Shown here: piece after piece, positions 12,121 through 21,414 of the stretch
Numbering within the stretch: the first letter of the stretch is position 1
Layout: each line of letters begins with the position of its first letter
Assembly: GCF_002929505.1 (NCBI RefSeq)
Contig: NZ_PJJL01000062.1
Span: 1-64,000 of the forward strand
Reading direction: 5' to 3'
Length of the DNA stretch: 64,000 bases
Source of the DNA: Cryobacterium sp. Y57
GTDB taxonomy: Bacteria; Actinomycetota; Actinomycetes; Actinomycetales; Microbacteriaceae
Notes under the pieces: generated by a model
Databases searched by the model: none
The model's input: the letters and a program-made list of their open reading frames with translations, nothing else
What the model was told of the DNA's origin: nothing
Made by a program: the position numbers and the translations under genes

Positions 12121-14441
12121 GCGGCGGCAAAGACAAAAACGCACAGCATCAGAAACACGACACCACGAGCACGAAGGGTCAGGGAAAGAACATCGACGGC
12201 AAGAAGGCACAGTCCCCCAAATCCAGGCCCAAGAAGATCCAAAAGCCTGCGGCCCCGATCGAACCGGTGCCCGACCACGTGCTCGAGGCCGTCGCTGCCG
12301 GCCGCTATTACAACCCGCATGAAGTTCTGGGCCAACACCTCGCCAACGAAGACTCAGTGTCAGACCCGGTCGTCATCATGCGGGCACTGCGTCCCCTCGC
12401 CACCGAGGTGTTCGCCATTCTCGCTAACGGATCGCGCGTCGAGCTGACCCACCTCGCCTACGGCATCTGGCAGGGCGAGAGCATCGTCGGGCTCAGCGAT
12501 TACACGATCGACGCCCGCTACGAGAACGCCCCGCCCTGGATTTGTGATGACCCGTATCGGTTCATCCCGACGCTCGGCGAACTGGACCTGCACCTGATCG
12601 GTGAGGGTCGCCACGAGCGGCTCTGGGACGTGCTCGGGGCCCACCACCGCCAGCACCAGGGTGTCACGGCATCATCCACCGGTACCTCCTTCGCGGTGTG
12701 GGCCCCGCACGCCCGCGCCGCCCGGGTGATCGGCGACTTCAACGGCTGGAACGGCGTCACCCACGCCATGCGCAATATGGGCAGCACCGGCGTCTGGGAG
12801 CTGTTCATTCCGGGCCTCGCACTCGGCGCCAACTACAAGTTCCAGCTGCTCGCGCAATCCGGCGACTGGGTCGAGAAGGCCGATCCGATGGCCCGGCTCG
12901 CCGAGGTACCACCGCAGACCGCGTCGATCGTCACCGAATCGCACCATGAGTGGTCGGATGCCGCCTGGCTCGCCAATCGCACGGCCAACGATCCCCACAA
13001 CCAGGCTATGAGTGTCTACGAGATGCACGTCGGTTCCTGGCGGCCTGGTCTCGGGTACCGCGAGTTGGCCGATGAGCTGGTCGGGTACCTGCTGGAGCTG
13101 AGTTTCACACACGTGGAATTCATGCCGCTGGCTGAGCATCCATTTGGTGGCTCCTGGGGCTATCAGGTGAGCGGATATTATGCGCCGACCAGCCGGTTCG
13201 GCTCCCCCGACGACCTGCGCTACCTGATCGACCGGCTACACCAGGCTGGCATCGGCGTGATCATGGACTGGGTTCCCGGCCATTTTCCCAAGGACGATTT
13301 CGCCCTGGCCCGCTTCGACGGCCAGGCCCTCTACGAACACCCGGACCCGCGCCGCGGGGAACAACTGGACTGGGGCACCTACATCTTCGATTTCGGCCAG
13401 ATGCAGGTACGCAACTTTCTCGTGGCCAATGCACTGTACTGGCTCGAAGAATTCCACATCGATGCGCTGCGTGTCGACGCGGTCGCCTCCATGCTCTACC
13501 TCGACTACTCGCGTGAGGCCGGACAGTGGGAGCCGAATAAGTACGGCGGCAACGAGAACCTCGAGGCCATCAGCCTGCTGCAGGAGATCACCGCTACGGC
13601 GTACAAGCGCAACCCGGGCACGATCATGATCGCCGAAGAATCCACGAACTGGGGCGGGGTGACGGCGCAGACCAGCGGCGGCGGGCTCGGCTTCGGCTTC
13701 AAGTGGAACATGGGCTGGATGCACGACTCACTCGAGTATATGCAGGTCGACCCGATGTACCGCTCGTACCACCACAATGACATCACGTTCTCGTTCATCT
13801 ACGCCTTCAGCGAGAATTTTCTGCTGCCGATCAGCCATGACGAGGTCGTGCACGGCAAGGGCGCCCTGGTCTCGAAGATGCCCGGTGATTCCTGGCAGCA
13901 GCTGGCCAACGTGCGCGCCTACCTTGCTTTCATGTGGGCGCACCCGGGCAAGCAACTGTTGTTCATGGGAAGCGAGTTCGGTCAGCGCTCGGAGTGGAGC
14001 GAGGACCGCGGACTGGACTGGTGGATGCTCGACCAGCCGGCGCACCGCGGCCTGTTCAACCTGGTCGCCCAGCTCAACCGGGTCTACCGCGATAATGCCA
14101 GCCTATGGAGCCGAGACAATGACCCCGGCGGCTTCGAGCTACTCGACGGCGGAGCCGCCGGCCAGAACGTCGTGTCGTTTCTGCGCTGGGACAACCACGG
14201 CGTTCCGGTCGCCTGCTTCTTCAACTTTGCCGGGCATCCGCATACCGACTACCGAGTCGGCCTGCCGTTCGCCGGGCAGTGGGAGGAGATTCTCAACACG
14301 GATGCCGCCGACTTCGGTGGATCCGGCGTGGGAAACCAGGGCGCCGTGGAAGCCTACAACGAGCCGTGGGCCGGTCGCCCGGCATCGGCAACCCTGACCC
14401 TGCCTCCCCTCGCTGGCTTATGGTTGCGCCTTCGCCGCTAA
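12117..14441 (+). CDS. glgB: 1,4-alpha-glucan branching enzyme GlgB
   Basis: GlgB cuts an alpha-1,4 chain and rejoins it as an alpha-1,6 branch, giving GlgE new ends to extend. After a Lys-rich tail of about 45 residues with no family counterpart, the 774-residue protein shows an N1 domain (HEVLGQHL), CBM48 (FAVWAPHARAARVIGDFNGW) and the GH13 catalytic domain: MDWVPGHFPKDD (region I), ALRVDAVASMLYLDY with the nucleophile aspartate, MIAEESTNWGGV with the glutamate, and ISHDEVVHGKG. Its start ATG lies in the glgE stop. The long basic tail could bind RNA or DNA or simply be unstructured; nothing in the sequence decides this. Confidence 0.96.
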   Translation: MSGGKDKNAQHQKHDTTSTKGQGKNIDGKKAQSPKSRPKKIQKPAAPIEPVPDHVLEAVAAGRYYNPHEVLGQHLANEDSVSDPVVIMRALRPLATEVFAILANGSRVELTHLAYGIWQGESIVGLSDYTIDARYENAPPWICDDPYRFIPTLGELDLHLIGEGRHERLWDVLGAHHRQHQGVTASSTGTSFAVWAPHARAARVIGDFNGWNGVTHAMRNMGSTGVWELFIPGLALGANYKFQLLAQSGDWVEKADPMARLAEVPPQTASIVTESHHEWSDAAWLANRTANDPHNQAMSVYEMHVGSWRPGLGYRELADELVGYLLELSFTHVEFMPLAEHPFGGSWGYQVSGYYAPTSRFGSPDDLRYLIDRLHQAGIGVIMDWVPGHFPKDDFALARFDGQALYEHPDPRRGEQLDWGTYIFDFGQMQVRNFLVANALYWLEEFHIDALRVDAVASMLYLDYSREAGQWEPNKYGGNENLEAISLLQEITATAYKRNPGTIMIAEESTNWGGVTAQTSGGGLGFGFKWNMGWMHDSLEYMQVDPMYRSYHHNDITFSFIYAFSENFLLPISHDEVVHGKGALVSKMPGDSWQQLANVRAYLAFMWAHPGKQLLFMGSEFGQRSEWSEDRGLDWWMLDQPAHRGLFNLVAQLNRVYRDNASLWSRDNDPGGFELLDGGAAGQNVVSFLRWDNHGVPVACFFNFAGHPHTDYRVGLPFAGQWEEILNTDAADFGGSGVGNQGAVEAYNEPWAGRPASATLTLPPLAGLWLRLRR

Positions 14442-14528
14442 TCGCATCATGTTCGAGCGTGACTGGCCGGTACGACTGAGCCAGCCGCCACTGGGCGCAC
14501 CCGGGCGCACTCGGGCGCACTCGGGAAA

Positions 14529-15503
14529 TCAGTACAGGAGGGCGGTCAGACGCGAACGGGTGGGGGGAACCCGTGGATCGTCCTGACCGACGACCTCGAA
14601 CAGCTCGAGAAGGCGCTCACGGATCGTGTTGCGGCCGGCTGCGGGCTGTGCCGGAAAGAGTCCCAGCAGGCGATCGAAGGCGTCCTCGATGTGACCTCCG
14701 GAGAGGTCGAGGTCGGCCACCAGCAATTGCGCGTCGAGATCGTCGGGGGCGGATGCTGCGCCATTGCGAATCTGATCGATGCTCTTGCCCTGCAGCCGGG
14801 CAAGCAGACTCACCTGCGCCAGACCGGCAACGGCCATCGTGTCGTTCGGGTTCTGCGCCAGTGCGGTGCGGTATTCACTCTGGGCGGTGGCGTAGTCGCC
14901 GGCCTCGATGGCCGTGTACGCCTCCAGGTGGTGCGGCGGCAGAGGCTCCGGGGTCGCGACAACCGGTTCGGCGTCCGCGCCTGAGGCCTGAGCCGTGCCT
15001 GTCACACCCTGTTGCGCTGCGAGCTCCAGAACGCGACCGAGCACCTCGATGATCTTTTCCTCACCGAGTGGGCCGTTGAAAAGCTGTACCGGCTGACCGG
15101 TGATGACGGCGGCGACCGTCGGCACGGACTGGGCCTGGAATGCCTGTGCGAGCTGCGGATTCGAGTCGATATCAACGCGGGCCAGGACGAACTTGCCAGC
15201 GAAGCCCACAACGATCTTCTCCAACACAACCATGAGCTGTGTCGAAGGTTCGCTCCGGGATGCCCACAGCCCGACGACCACGGGAACGCGCGAAGACAAG
15301 TCGAGCAGTTCGCCGAAATTGGCGTCCGTACCCTCAAGAACAAGGCTCGGAAGGGCGACGGTACCGGAGGGTGCCGCAGTACCGCCGGCGATGGATGCAC
15401 CAGCATCGGCCGCCGGGGTTGTTCCCGCCGGGGCACGGTTCACGAGCGAGGAGAGGTCCACCGCTCCGCGCAGGTTCGATCCGAAAGGGGGCATATTCGT
15501 CAT
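14529..15503 (-). CDS. YbbN-like thioredoxin-fold/TPR protein lacking the CXXC site
   Basis: The 324-residue protein combines a thioredoxin fold (about residues 55-165) with TPR-like repeats in the C-terminal half, the arrangement of the co-chaperonin CnoX/YbbN. The redox motif is missing: where thioredoxins have WCxxC this protein reads GLWASRSEPS, although downstream fold residues such as VDIDSNPQLAQAF and VPTVAA are kept. It therefore cannot act as a dithiol oxidoreductase and is more likely a holdase or scaffold. The second half carries AYTAIEAGDYATAQSEYRTAL, a clear TPR pair. Its ATG overlaps the stop of the upstream membrane protein by 4 bp. The partner chaperone is unknown. Confidence 0.85.
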   Translation of the reverse strand: MTNMPPFGSNLRGAVDLSSLVNRAPAGTTPAADAGASIAGGTAAPSGTVALPSLVLEGTDANFGELLDLSSRVPVVVGLWASRSEPSTQLMVVLEKIVVGFAGKFVLARVDIDSNPQLAQAFQAQSVPTVAAVITGQPVQLFNGPLGEEKIIEVLGRVLELAAQQGVTGTAQASGADAEPVVATPEPLPPHHLEAYTAIEAGDYATAQSEYRTALAQNPNDTMAVAGLAQVSLLARLQGKSIDQIRNGAASAPDDLDAQLLVADLDLSGGHIEDAFDRLLGLFPAQPAAGRNTIRERLLELFEVVGQDDPRVPPTRSRLTALLY

Positions 15504-17329
15504 GGAAGCTCCGCCGATGTGATGAGGCCCTGGGCAAAGCCCAGAAGCACGATTTTTTCGCTCGAACCAGCCGTGGGTACGTAGAACAGCAGTTGGTCGC
15601 GGTAGGTGTTTTGAAAGCCCTTGGCCGTAGTGGTGATGCCCGATAGCGCCTTCGTGGCGAGCGCATCGGCGGCCGGGCCCACCGTGGCCCCGGCATCGAC
15701 CGGTTTGACCGTTTCAGTCTCCGTCATACTGACCGCCACGATGCTGCCGGAGTCGTTGGTCGCGAGGGCTACTGCTTCGTCGGTGCCCGCAGAAGCCGCG
15801 AATTCGATCGAAGCGGTCGACGGCAGAGCAGCGACCTTGGCCGCGTTCAGGTCAGCGACCTGAACGCGAAAATTATCCCCTTCGCTCTCGAACAGGCCGA
15901 ACGAGGGGCTCGCCTCGCCCTGCAGCAGGATGTCGGCATAGGCGGCGGCCAATTCGTTCGGCGGCAGCAACAACAACTTGTTGTCGGGAGCGATGGCGGG
16001 GGCACCGACGATGGCGGGCGCCACCTTCGGGACGTGCGCCGACTGCTCCAGCGCGAACAGATACTGCACGTGATAGTTCGTGCGGGGCGATTCCTGCTTG
16101 AGGATGACCGCCATGGTCGGAATGCTGGGATCGTTTTCGTCCTGGATTACGGTCATGACAACACGAGGCCAGGAGTTCGTCTGCTGCGGCAGCGTGAACG
16201 TGAGCGGTGCACCCGCCAGGGCAACCGGCGGGGCTACTGCCGCATCGACGGCACGAATCTTGTAGTTGGCCAGTCGTTGTTCCAGCGCCGGGCCGGTGAA
16301 TCGCGTCGCAATAGTCTCTGCATTCAGGTTCGTATCGGCGTCCGCGCTGAGCAGCGCAATTTCGCTCATGATCGTTTCCAACTGGGAGACAGTGACAGCG
16401 GGCGGCGGCAGTTCGGCGGCGGCTTCGACAGAATCGGTGGGCTGAGGCGTTGGCGTTGGCGTCGCCGTGGCCGTGCTGGCCGTGCTGAAATCAGGCCACA
16501 GGTCGGCCGAACAGCCGCTCAGCGCCAGCCCGGAGACCACGATCATGGGAACGATGGCCACGCGCCGGGCGATTCCCCGCCGCGACGTCGTGATCTGACT
16601 GGCTTTGATCGCCTTCGGACGCGGCGCACGCGGTAAACGCGGCATTCGGGGACCGCGGGGCACATTGCGACGCGGCCTGCGAGAGCGACGCAGATGCAGC
16701 AGAGCCAATACGTATAACACCAGTCCGGCCAATAGCAGTACGGCACCACCAGCGAGCAGCGGGCCGGCCCACGGGGTGGAATTATCGGACGCCCACGACA
16801 AACGGATGCTGGACGGTGCCGGTTCGATCCCGTCCGACGCGACGAGCACGGACATACCTTCCGGCAGGGTCAGCGTAGTTGTCACGGACTTCGTGCCGGT
16901 GTACTCCTCGAGCCACAAGTCCGACCCGGCTGGATTCACGATCGCGGAGGCGACATCCGCTGGGGCGGCAGCACCCGATGTGCCCTCGGCAGTATCGGCG
17001 GTTGCGGCGTCGGTGACGGTGGAGGTGAGTTCGCCTGTTTTTTCGCTGAGGCCGACGGTGGCGTACGCGTCGTCCGCAATCCACGCGGCGACGTCTTCCG
17101 AACGGCCGTAGGCGAGGAAGATGGCGCCATCTCCGCGCACGTTGATGGTCTGGCTGCCCGTCGACGCTGCCAGCGCGCTCGGATCTATCACGGTGTACTT
17201 CGTGTCGCCGGCGACGGAAGAAGCGAGGGACGTAAAAGCGGGTTCCAGAAGGATCGTTCGCTGTGCAATGCCGAGAACGATCATCACGGCAGCAAGCACG
17301 AAGGCCACGATGGCAAGAACAAAACGCAC
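15500..17329 (-). CDS. Membrane protein with an internal lipobox and lipoprotein-like C-terminal half (function unknown)
   Basis: I do not recognise a specific function. The 609-residue product starts at GTG 17329, with AAGGG about 8 bp upstream. It has a transmembrane segment at residues 3-22, an extracytoplasmic stretch to about 185, a second membrane helix at about 187-213 and a basic Arg/Pro-rich cytoplasmic loop (214-257). A second signal-like helix ends in a lipobox, LALSGC (cysteine 273). After it come a Thr/Pro linker and a soluble domain of about 320 residues rich in Ala, Val and Thr. The C-terminal half looks like a separate lipoprotein fused in frame to a membrane protein. It overlaps the thioredoxin-fold gene by 4 bp, so the two probably work together at the envelope. 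Confidence 0.8.
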   Translation of the reverse strand: MRFVLAIVAFVLAAVMIVLGIAQRTILLEPAFTSLASSVAGDTKYTVIDPSALAASTGSQTINVRGDGAIFLAYGRSEDVAAWIADDAYATVGLSEKTGELTSTVTDAATADTAEGTSGAAAPADVASAIVNPAGSDLWLEEYTGTKSVTTTLTLPEGMSVLVASDGIEPAPSSIRLSWASDNSTPWAGPLLAGGAVLLLAGLVLYVLALLHLRRSRRPRRNVPRGPRMPRLPRAPRPKAIKASQITTSRRGIARRVAIVPMIVVSGLALSGCSADLWPDFSTASTATATPTPTPQPTDSVEAAAELPPPAVTVSQLETIMSEIALLSADADTNLNAETIATRFTGPALEQRLANYKIRAVDAAVAPPVALAGAPLTFTLPQQTNSWPRVVMTVIQDENDPSIPTMAVILKQESPRTNYHVQYLFALEQSAHVPKVAPAIVGAPAIAPDNKLLLLPPNELAAAYADILLQGEASPSFGLFESEGDNFRVQVADLNAAKVAALPSTASIEFAASAGTDEAVALATNDSGSIVAVSMTETETVKPVDAGATVGPAADALATKALSGITTTAKGFQNTYRDQLLFYVPTAGSSEKIVLLGFAQGLITSAELP

Positions 17330-17574
17330 GGATCACCCTTCAGCTTGTGTGCTGGTTGGTATTATTCAGTCACTTTGGCTGACTCCTGCGCCTGAAAGCG
17401 CTCAGACACAGACCTTCTACGATACTGCCTTCTCCTGAAAGGTGCCTAATAACGCCGGCGCCCCACCGTCGAATGGGCGGGTACTGGCGGCGGCGCCAGC
17501 ACACTAAAATTGGGGGTGTTCCCCGTCATGCATGATCCATCGAGGGCCGGGGCCCCATCTGTAAGGAGTAAAAA

Positions 17575-19182
17575 GTGTCTGACGACGAAGCTGATTTCAC
17601 CCAGGTATTTCGCGGCTACGACAAGGATGAGGTCGCCAAGGCCATCCAGGCTCTGCGTCGCGAACTGATTCAGGCCAACACTCAAAACGCCGAGGCCGGC
17701 CGCGAAGTCAAACGGATGGCGGCGCGCATTGACGATCTCAACGCTGAAATCGAAGAGGTGGGCAGCCCCACCTTTTCCGGCCTCGGAACCAAACTGGAGA
17801 ATACCCTTCGCGTCGCCGAAGAGCAGTCCACCCGAGTCATCGCCCAGGCCGATATCGACGCCGAAAAGCTGCGCGCCGCGACGAACGACGAGGTGCAGCT
17901 GCTCCGCCACAATGCCCTCGAGCAAGCCGAGCGTACTTTGTCCGATGCTGCCGTGAAGGCACGTCGGGTTCTCGATGACGTGCGAGTTGAAGCTGACGAC
18001 GTGCGCGCCCGCGCTCAGGATGACCAGGCGCAGGTTGTCCAGGATGCGGTTCGCGATGCCTCCATGATTCGGGGCGCTGTCGCCACCGAGGCTGCCGAAG
18101 CGCGGGCAACGGTCAAGCGTGAGGTGTCGGCCATCCGCTCGGAAGCCGATCGGGAAGCAGCAGAAGTGCGCGTAGTGGCCCAGCGGGAAGCGACCGAGGC
18201 TCGGGAGATCGCGGCCGGCCTTACCCACGAAACCGAACTCACCCGCGCCGAAGTGGCGTTGGAACTCGACCAGCAACGCGCTGACTTGCAACGCGAAACC
18301 GAACAGGCCCGCGTCGATCTGACCGCCGAGACGGACCAGGCCCGGGTCGATCTGGCGAGGGATTCCGAGCAGGCGCGGCTGGACGGTGCACACGAGGCAG
18401 ATCAGGCCCGCACCCTGCTCGCCGCCGAGGTCGAGCAAGGGCGAATTGATCTGGCCCGAGAGACCGAACAGGCACACGCTGTGACGGAGGTCGAACGCGA
18501 GCAGGCCCAGACCGATCTCGCTCGAGAGCTCGATCGCAAACGCGCCGGTGTGGCCCGTGAGATCGAGCAAGGCCGCGCAGCCCTCGCCGCCGAGGTTGAA
18601 CAGGCGGCCGCCGACCTGGCTCGGGAGAACCAGCAAGCCGGAATCGACGCAGAGGCCGAAGCCGAGCAGGCCCGCATCGATTTGGAGAACCAGCTCACCG
18701 CCACGCGCAAGAAGGGCGAGCACGAGGCGAGCCGCCTGGCCCGGGAGATCGACCAGGCACGAGCCGACTTCGATGTCGAGTTGAAAGCCCGCCGTGACGA
18801 GGCCGAGCAGGAGTACCTCGCCCGGCATCAGGAGGCCGTGGCGCAGGCTCAGAAGTTTCAGGCGGATGCCGCCAGGCAGCTGACCGAGACGAGTGAGCGC
18901 ACGGCCGAGCTGCGCACCCTCAACGAGCAACTCGATGCTGGCGCCCGCGAGGAAGCCAAGGCGAACAAGGAACTCGCCGAAGAGAACGCCGCTGGCATCC
19001 TCAGGGACGCGCACGCCGCTGCGACCACTCTTGTCACCGACGCCACAACACGCTCACGCACCCTCGTGGCGGACGCCGAGGACCGGCTGTCCCAGATTAG
19101 AATTGAACGCGACGCCGTGGCCGGGTACTTTGAAAGTCTGCGCAGCGTTTTGACGCAGGCAGAGCGGGTCGCCGCCGAGTAA
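17575..19182 (+). CDS. Long coiled-coil protein with DivIVA-like N-terminus (Scy/FilP-like)
   Basis: The 535-residue protein starts at GTG 17575 behind a strong AAGGAG site. Its first 30 residues (FTQVFRGYDKDEVAKAIQAL) resemble the DivIVA N-terminal membrane-binding motif. Nearly all the rest is predicted coiled coil of Ala, Arg, Asp, Glu and Gln, with no prolines or long hydrophobic runs. Residues about 220-390 repeat a unit close to EQARVDLARETDQARIDL, with EQA recurring at short regular intervals. This composition recalls the Streptomyces polar-growth filament proteins Scy and FilP; orthology is not shown. A permease gene follows after 23 bp, so co-transcription is likely. A role in cell shape or as a cytoskeletal scaffold is inference. 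A long open frame on the opposite strand is a shadow of the codon bias. Confidence 0.85.
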   Translation: MSDDEADFTQVFRGYDKDEVAKAIQALRRELIQANTQNAEAGREVKRMAARIDDLNAEIEEVGSPTFSGLGTKLENTLRVAEEQSTRVIAQADIDAEKLRAATNDEVQLLRHNALEQAERTLSDAAVKARRVLDDVRVEADDVRARAQDDQAQVVQDAVRDASMIRGAVATEAAEARATVKREVSAIRSEADREAAEVRVVAQREATEAREIAAGLTHETELTRAEVALELDQQRADLQRETEQARVDLTAETDQARVDLARDSEQARLDGAHEADQARTLLAAEVEQGRIDLARETEQAHAVTEVEREQAQTDLARELDRKRAGVAREIEQGRAALAAEVEQAAADLARENQQAGIDAEAEAEQARIDLENQLTATRKKGEHEASRLAREIDQARADFDVELKARRDEAEQEYLARHQEAVAQAQKFQADAARQLTETSERTAELRTLNEQLDAGAREEAKANKELAEENAAGILRDAHAAATTLVTDATTRSRTLVADAEDRLSQIRIERDAVAGYFESLRSVLTQAERVAAE

Positions 19183-19205
19183 TCCCCCATCGCTGGAGTC
19201 GACAC

Positions 19206-20255
19206 GTGAAAATACAAAATGCCTTCCGGTTTGGACTCGTCGGAACGTTGGGCGTAGGGCTGGGCTTGCTGATCATCACCTCGGTGATCACCCTGCAGAC
19301 GATCATCATCTACGTCGGGGCGGCGCTGTTCATCGCGCTCGGCCTCGACCCAGCCGTTTCCTGGCTGGAGAAGAAGAAGTTCCCCCGCTGGGCTGCGATT
19401 CTGACCGTGGTCGCCGCGGTACTCGGTGTTCTGACCGGCGTCGTATTCGCCATCGTGCCGATCATCGTCGACCAGGTGTCCAAACTTTCCAGAATCTTTC
19501 CCGAATTGGTGCGGGGTGTGAACTCGTCGACCTTCCTGGCCGATCTCCAACGGCAGTTCCCCGGGCTGGACGTGTCGAGAATCACCAAGACGATCACCGA
19601 TTTTCTGGGCAGTAATCTGGAGAATATCACCACGACGATAGTCCAGTCCGGTCTGGCGTTTGTGAGTGGATTGTTTGGCGCGCTGATCATCCTGATCCTC
19701 ACGCTCTATTTCACGGCCTCATTGAACGCCATGAAGCGGGCCACGTACCAGCTGGTTCCCGCGTCCAAGCGAGCACGCTTTACCGACCTGAGCGAGCAGA
19801 TCACTACGGCCGTCGGTCGGTACATCGTGGGCCAGGCCGCGTTAGCCTCCGTCAATGGTGTGCTGAGTTTCATCTTTTTGTCGATCATCGGAGCGCCATT
19901 TCCGGCGCTCCTGGCCTTCATCGCTTTCCTGCTGTCCTTGATCCCGCTGGTCGGTACTATCTCCGGCTCGATCATCATCGTGCTGACCTGCCTGATTCCT
20001 GGAATCGGCAGTTCACCCCAGACGGCTCTGGCCGCGGCAATTTATTACCTCATCTATATGCAGGTCGAGGCATACGTCCTCAGCCCGAACATCATGAGTC
20101 GGGCCGTCTCCGTGCCGGGTGCGGTCGTCGTGATCGCTGCCCTCGCTGGAGGCAGTCTGCTCGGTATCCTCGGTGCCCTGATCGCCATTCCGGTCGCCGC
20201 GTCCGTCATCATGATCGTCAAACAGGTCGTCATCCCCCGCCAGAACGAACTCTGA
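19206..20255 (+). CDS. AI-2E family transporter (UPF0118 permease)
   Basis: This is a polytopic inner-membrane protein of 349 residues. It has two hydrophobic helices near the N-terminus (LLIITSVITLQTIIIYVGAALFIAL read in two halves), a third helix (AAILTVVAAVLGVLTGVVF), a large hydrophilic loop (about 95-150) and a C-terminal bundle. Family marks are GLDPAVSWLEKK near the start, FPALLAFIAFLLSLIPLVG, and YVLSPNIMSRAVSVPGAVVV near the end. Members export autoinducer-2 or exchange Na+/H+ in a few species; most are uncharacterised, and no substrate can be given here. The start is GTG 19206. It follows the coiled-coil gene closely and converges on the hydrolase gene. Confidence 0.92.
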   Translation: MKIQNAFRFGLVGTLGVGLGLLIITSVITLQTIIIYVGAALFIALGLDPAVSWLEKKKFPRWAAILTVVAAVLGVLTGVVFAIVPIIVDQVSKLSRIFPELVRGVNSSTFLADLQRQFPGLDVSRITKTITDFLGSNLENITTTIVQSGLAFVSGLFGALIILILTLYFTASLNAMKRATYQLVPASKRARFTDLSEQITTAVGRYIVGQAALASVNGVLSFIFLSIIGAPFPALLAFIAFLLSLIPLVGTISGSIIIVLTCLIPGIGSSPQTALAAAIYYLIYMQVEAYVLSPNIMSRAVSVPGAVVVIAALAGGSLLGILGALIAIPVAASVIMIVKQVVIPRQNEL

Positions 20256-20275
20256 GTCTGAGGTCGACAGCGCGC

Positions 20276-21049
20276 TTACGACGCGTCGGGTAGCCCGGTG
20301 GTCCACTCCGTCGGCAGGGGCAGTGCGCCTGGGTTGACTGTGGCGACGATCTCGCTGAGAACACGGCGGGTCAGGCTCTCGCCAACCCACAGGTGTTTGC
20401 CGCCATCAACGGCGACCAAACGCACGCCGGGTATAGTAACAAACCGCGAGCGGGCGGCATCCGGCCTGAGATAGTCATCGAATTCGGGAATCACCGCTAC
20501 TAATTCACGCTCGTTCCCGGCCCACGCCGCCAACTCTTCGCTGGTCGTGCGGTGTAGCGGGGGTGACAGCAGGATGGCGCCACGAATGGGGTGCTCCAAG
20601 CCGTACTTCAGGGCAAGTTCAGTGCCGAATGACCAGCCGACCAGCCACGGGTTGGGCAGGTGGCGCTCCGCGACAAAAGCCATCGCCGCGGCGACATCGG
20701 CTCGTTCGGTCAGTCCGTGACCGAAATTTCCGTCACTTGTGCCGCGCGGCGATGACGTACCGCGGGTGTTGAACCGCAGCACGGCCAGATCGGCCATGGC
20801 GGGCAGCCGGTTCGCCGCCTTGCGCAGAATATGCGAGTCCATGAAACCGCCGGCGGTGGGCAGCGGATGCAGCGTGACGAGTGTAGCCACCGGTGCCCTG
20901 CCGACCGGGGTGGCCAGTTCGCCCACCAAGGTCAGACCGTCGCTCGTGTGCAGCTCGACGCGTTCGATGATGGACGGCAGTTCGATGCCGCCACGAATGT
21001 CAACGGACACGGTCGCTGCTCCTCCTGGACTCTCGGGGCTGTTGGTCAC
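20276..21049 (-). CDS. Alpha/beta hydrolase
   Basis: A 257-residue hydrolase of the alpha/beta fold. LVTLHPLPTAGGFMDS supplies the oxyanion region after the first strands, and LRFNTRGTSSPRG follows. The nucleophile elbow is GWSFG (serine), a likely acid lies in VIPEFDDYLRP, and the terminal histidine is probably in DGGKHLW. It resembles small serine hydrolases of the Tex30/KANL3 type, whose substrates are unknown. The start is GTG 21049, which overlaps the stop of the upstream small gene (GTGA); the frame is open further upstream only because it runs antiparallel to that gene. Confidence 0.85.
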   Translation of the reverse strand: MTNSPESPGGAATVSVDIRGGIELPSIIERVELHTSDGLTLVGELATPVGRAPVATLVTLHPLPTAGGFMDSHILRKAANRLPAMADLAVLRFNTRGTSSPRGTSDGNFGHGLTERADVAAAMAFVAERHLPNPWLVGWSFGTELALKYGLEHPIRGAILLSPPLHRTTSEELAAWAGNERELVAVIPEFDDYLRPDAARSRFVTIPGVRLVAVDGGKHLWVGESLTRRVLSEIVATVNPGALPLPTEWTTGLPDAS

Positions 21050-21351
21050 TTGATCTTCCAACAGTGGGTGTGCCAGTGCCGCCGGTTGGCGAGGTCGGCA
21101 TCGTCGCCGAGTACCCCGTCGCCGCGCCATGTGACGATGTGAGCCGTACCGGGGGCGATGCTTTGGGTGCATCCGGGACACAAATAGGCCTTGACCGCCT
21201 GTGTGGCGGGAACCGGCTGAACGTGCCACAGGCCGTCACGCCGGACTTCGCTGCGACGCCATCCCGCGAGCAGATGATTCAGGCCGACGTCTGCGTCGTC
21301 GTCGCTCGACTGCTGGGCCTTGCGGCCCCGGGGTCGATTGCTGCGCGCCAT
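21046..21351 (-). CDS. Conserved small actinobacterial protein with CxxC/HxxxC putative zinc site
   Basis: The 101-residue protein starts with a basic MARSNRPRGRK tail and ends RHWHTHCWKIK. Possible metal ligands are YLCPGC near residue 57 and HWHTHCW near the end, an arrangement that would bind one zinc. Related small proteins are widespread in actinobacteria and are often labelled ATP/GTP-binding without experimental support. It is coupled by a 4-bp overlap to the hydrolase downstream. No enzymatic motif is visible, so I give no function. Confidence 0.75.
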   Translation of the reverse strand: MARSNRPRGRKAQQSSDDDADVGLNHLLAGWRRSEVRRDGLWHVQPVPATQAVKAYLCPGCTQSIAPGTAHIVTWRGDGVLGDDADLANRRHWHTHCWKIK

Positions 21352-21414
21352 GATCCCAGTCTAAAGCGCCGGCTTGGAGCCGAACACCAGCGGGCCCGGG
21401 GCACCAGTTCGCGC

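Noticed and set aside
17446..19014. 522-codon minus-strand open frame opposite the coiled-coil gene
   Set aside because: The plus-strand gene has a strong AAGGAG site and coiled-coil periodicity; the antisense frame arises from its GAG/CAG/GCC-rich codons.
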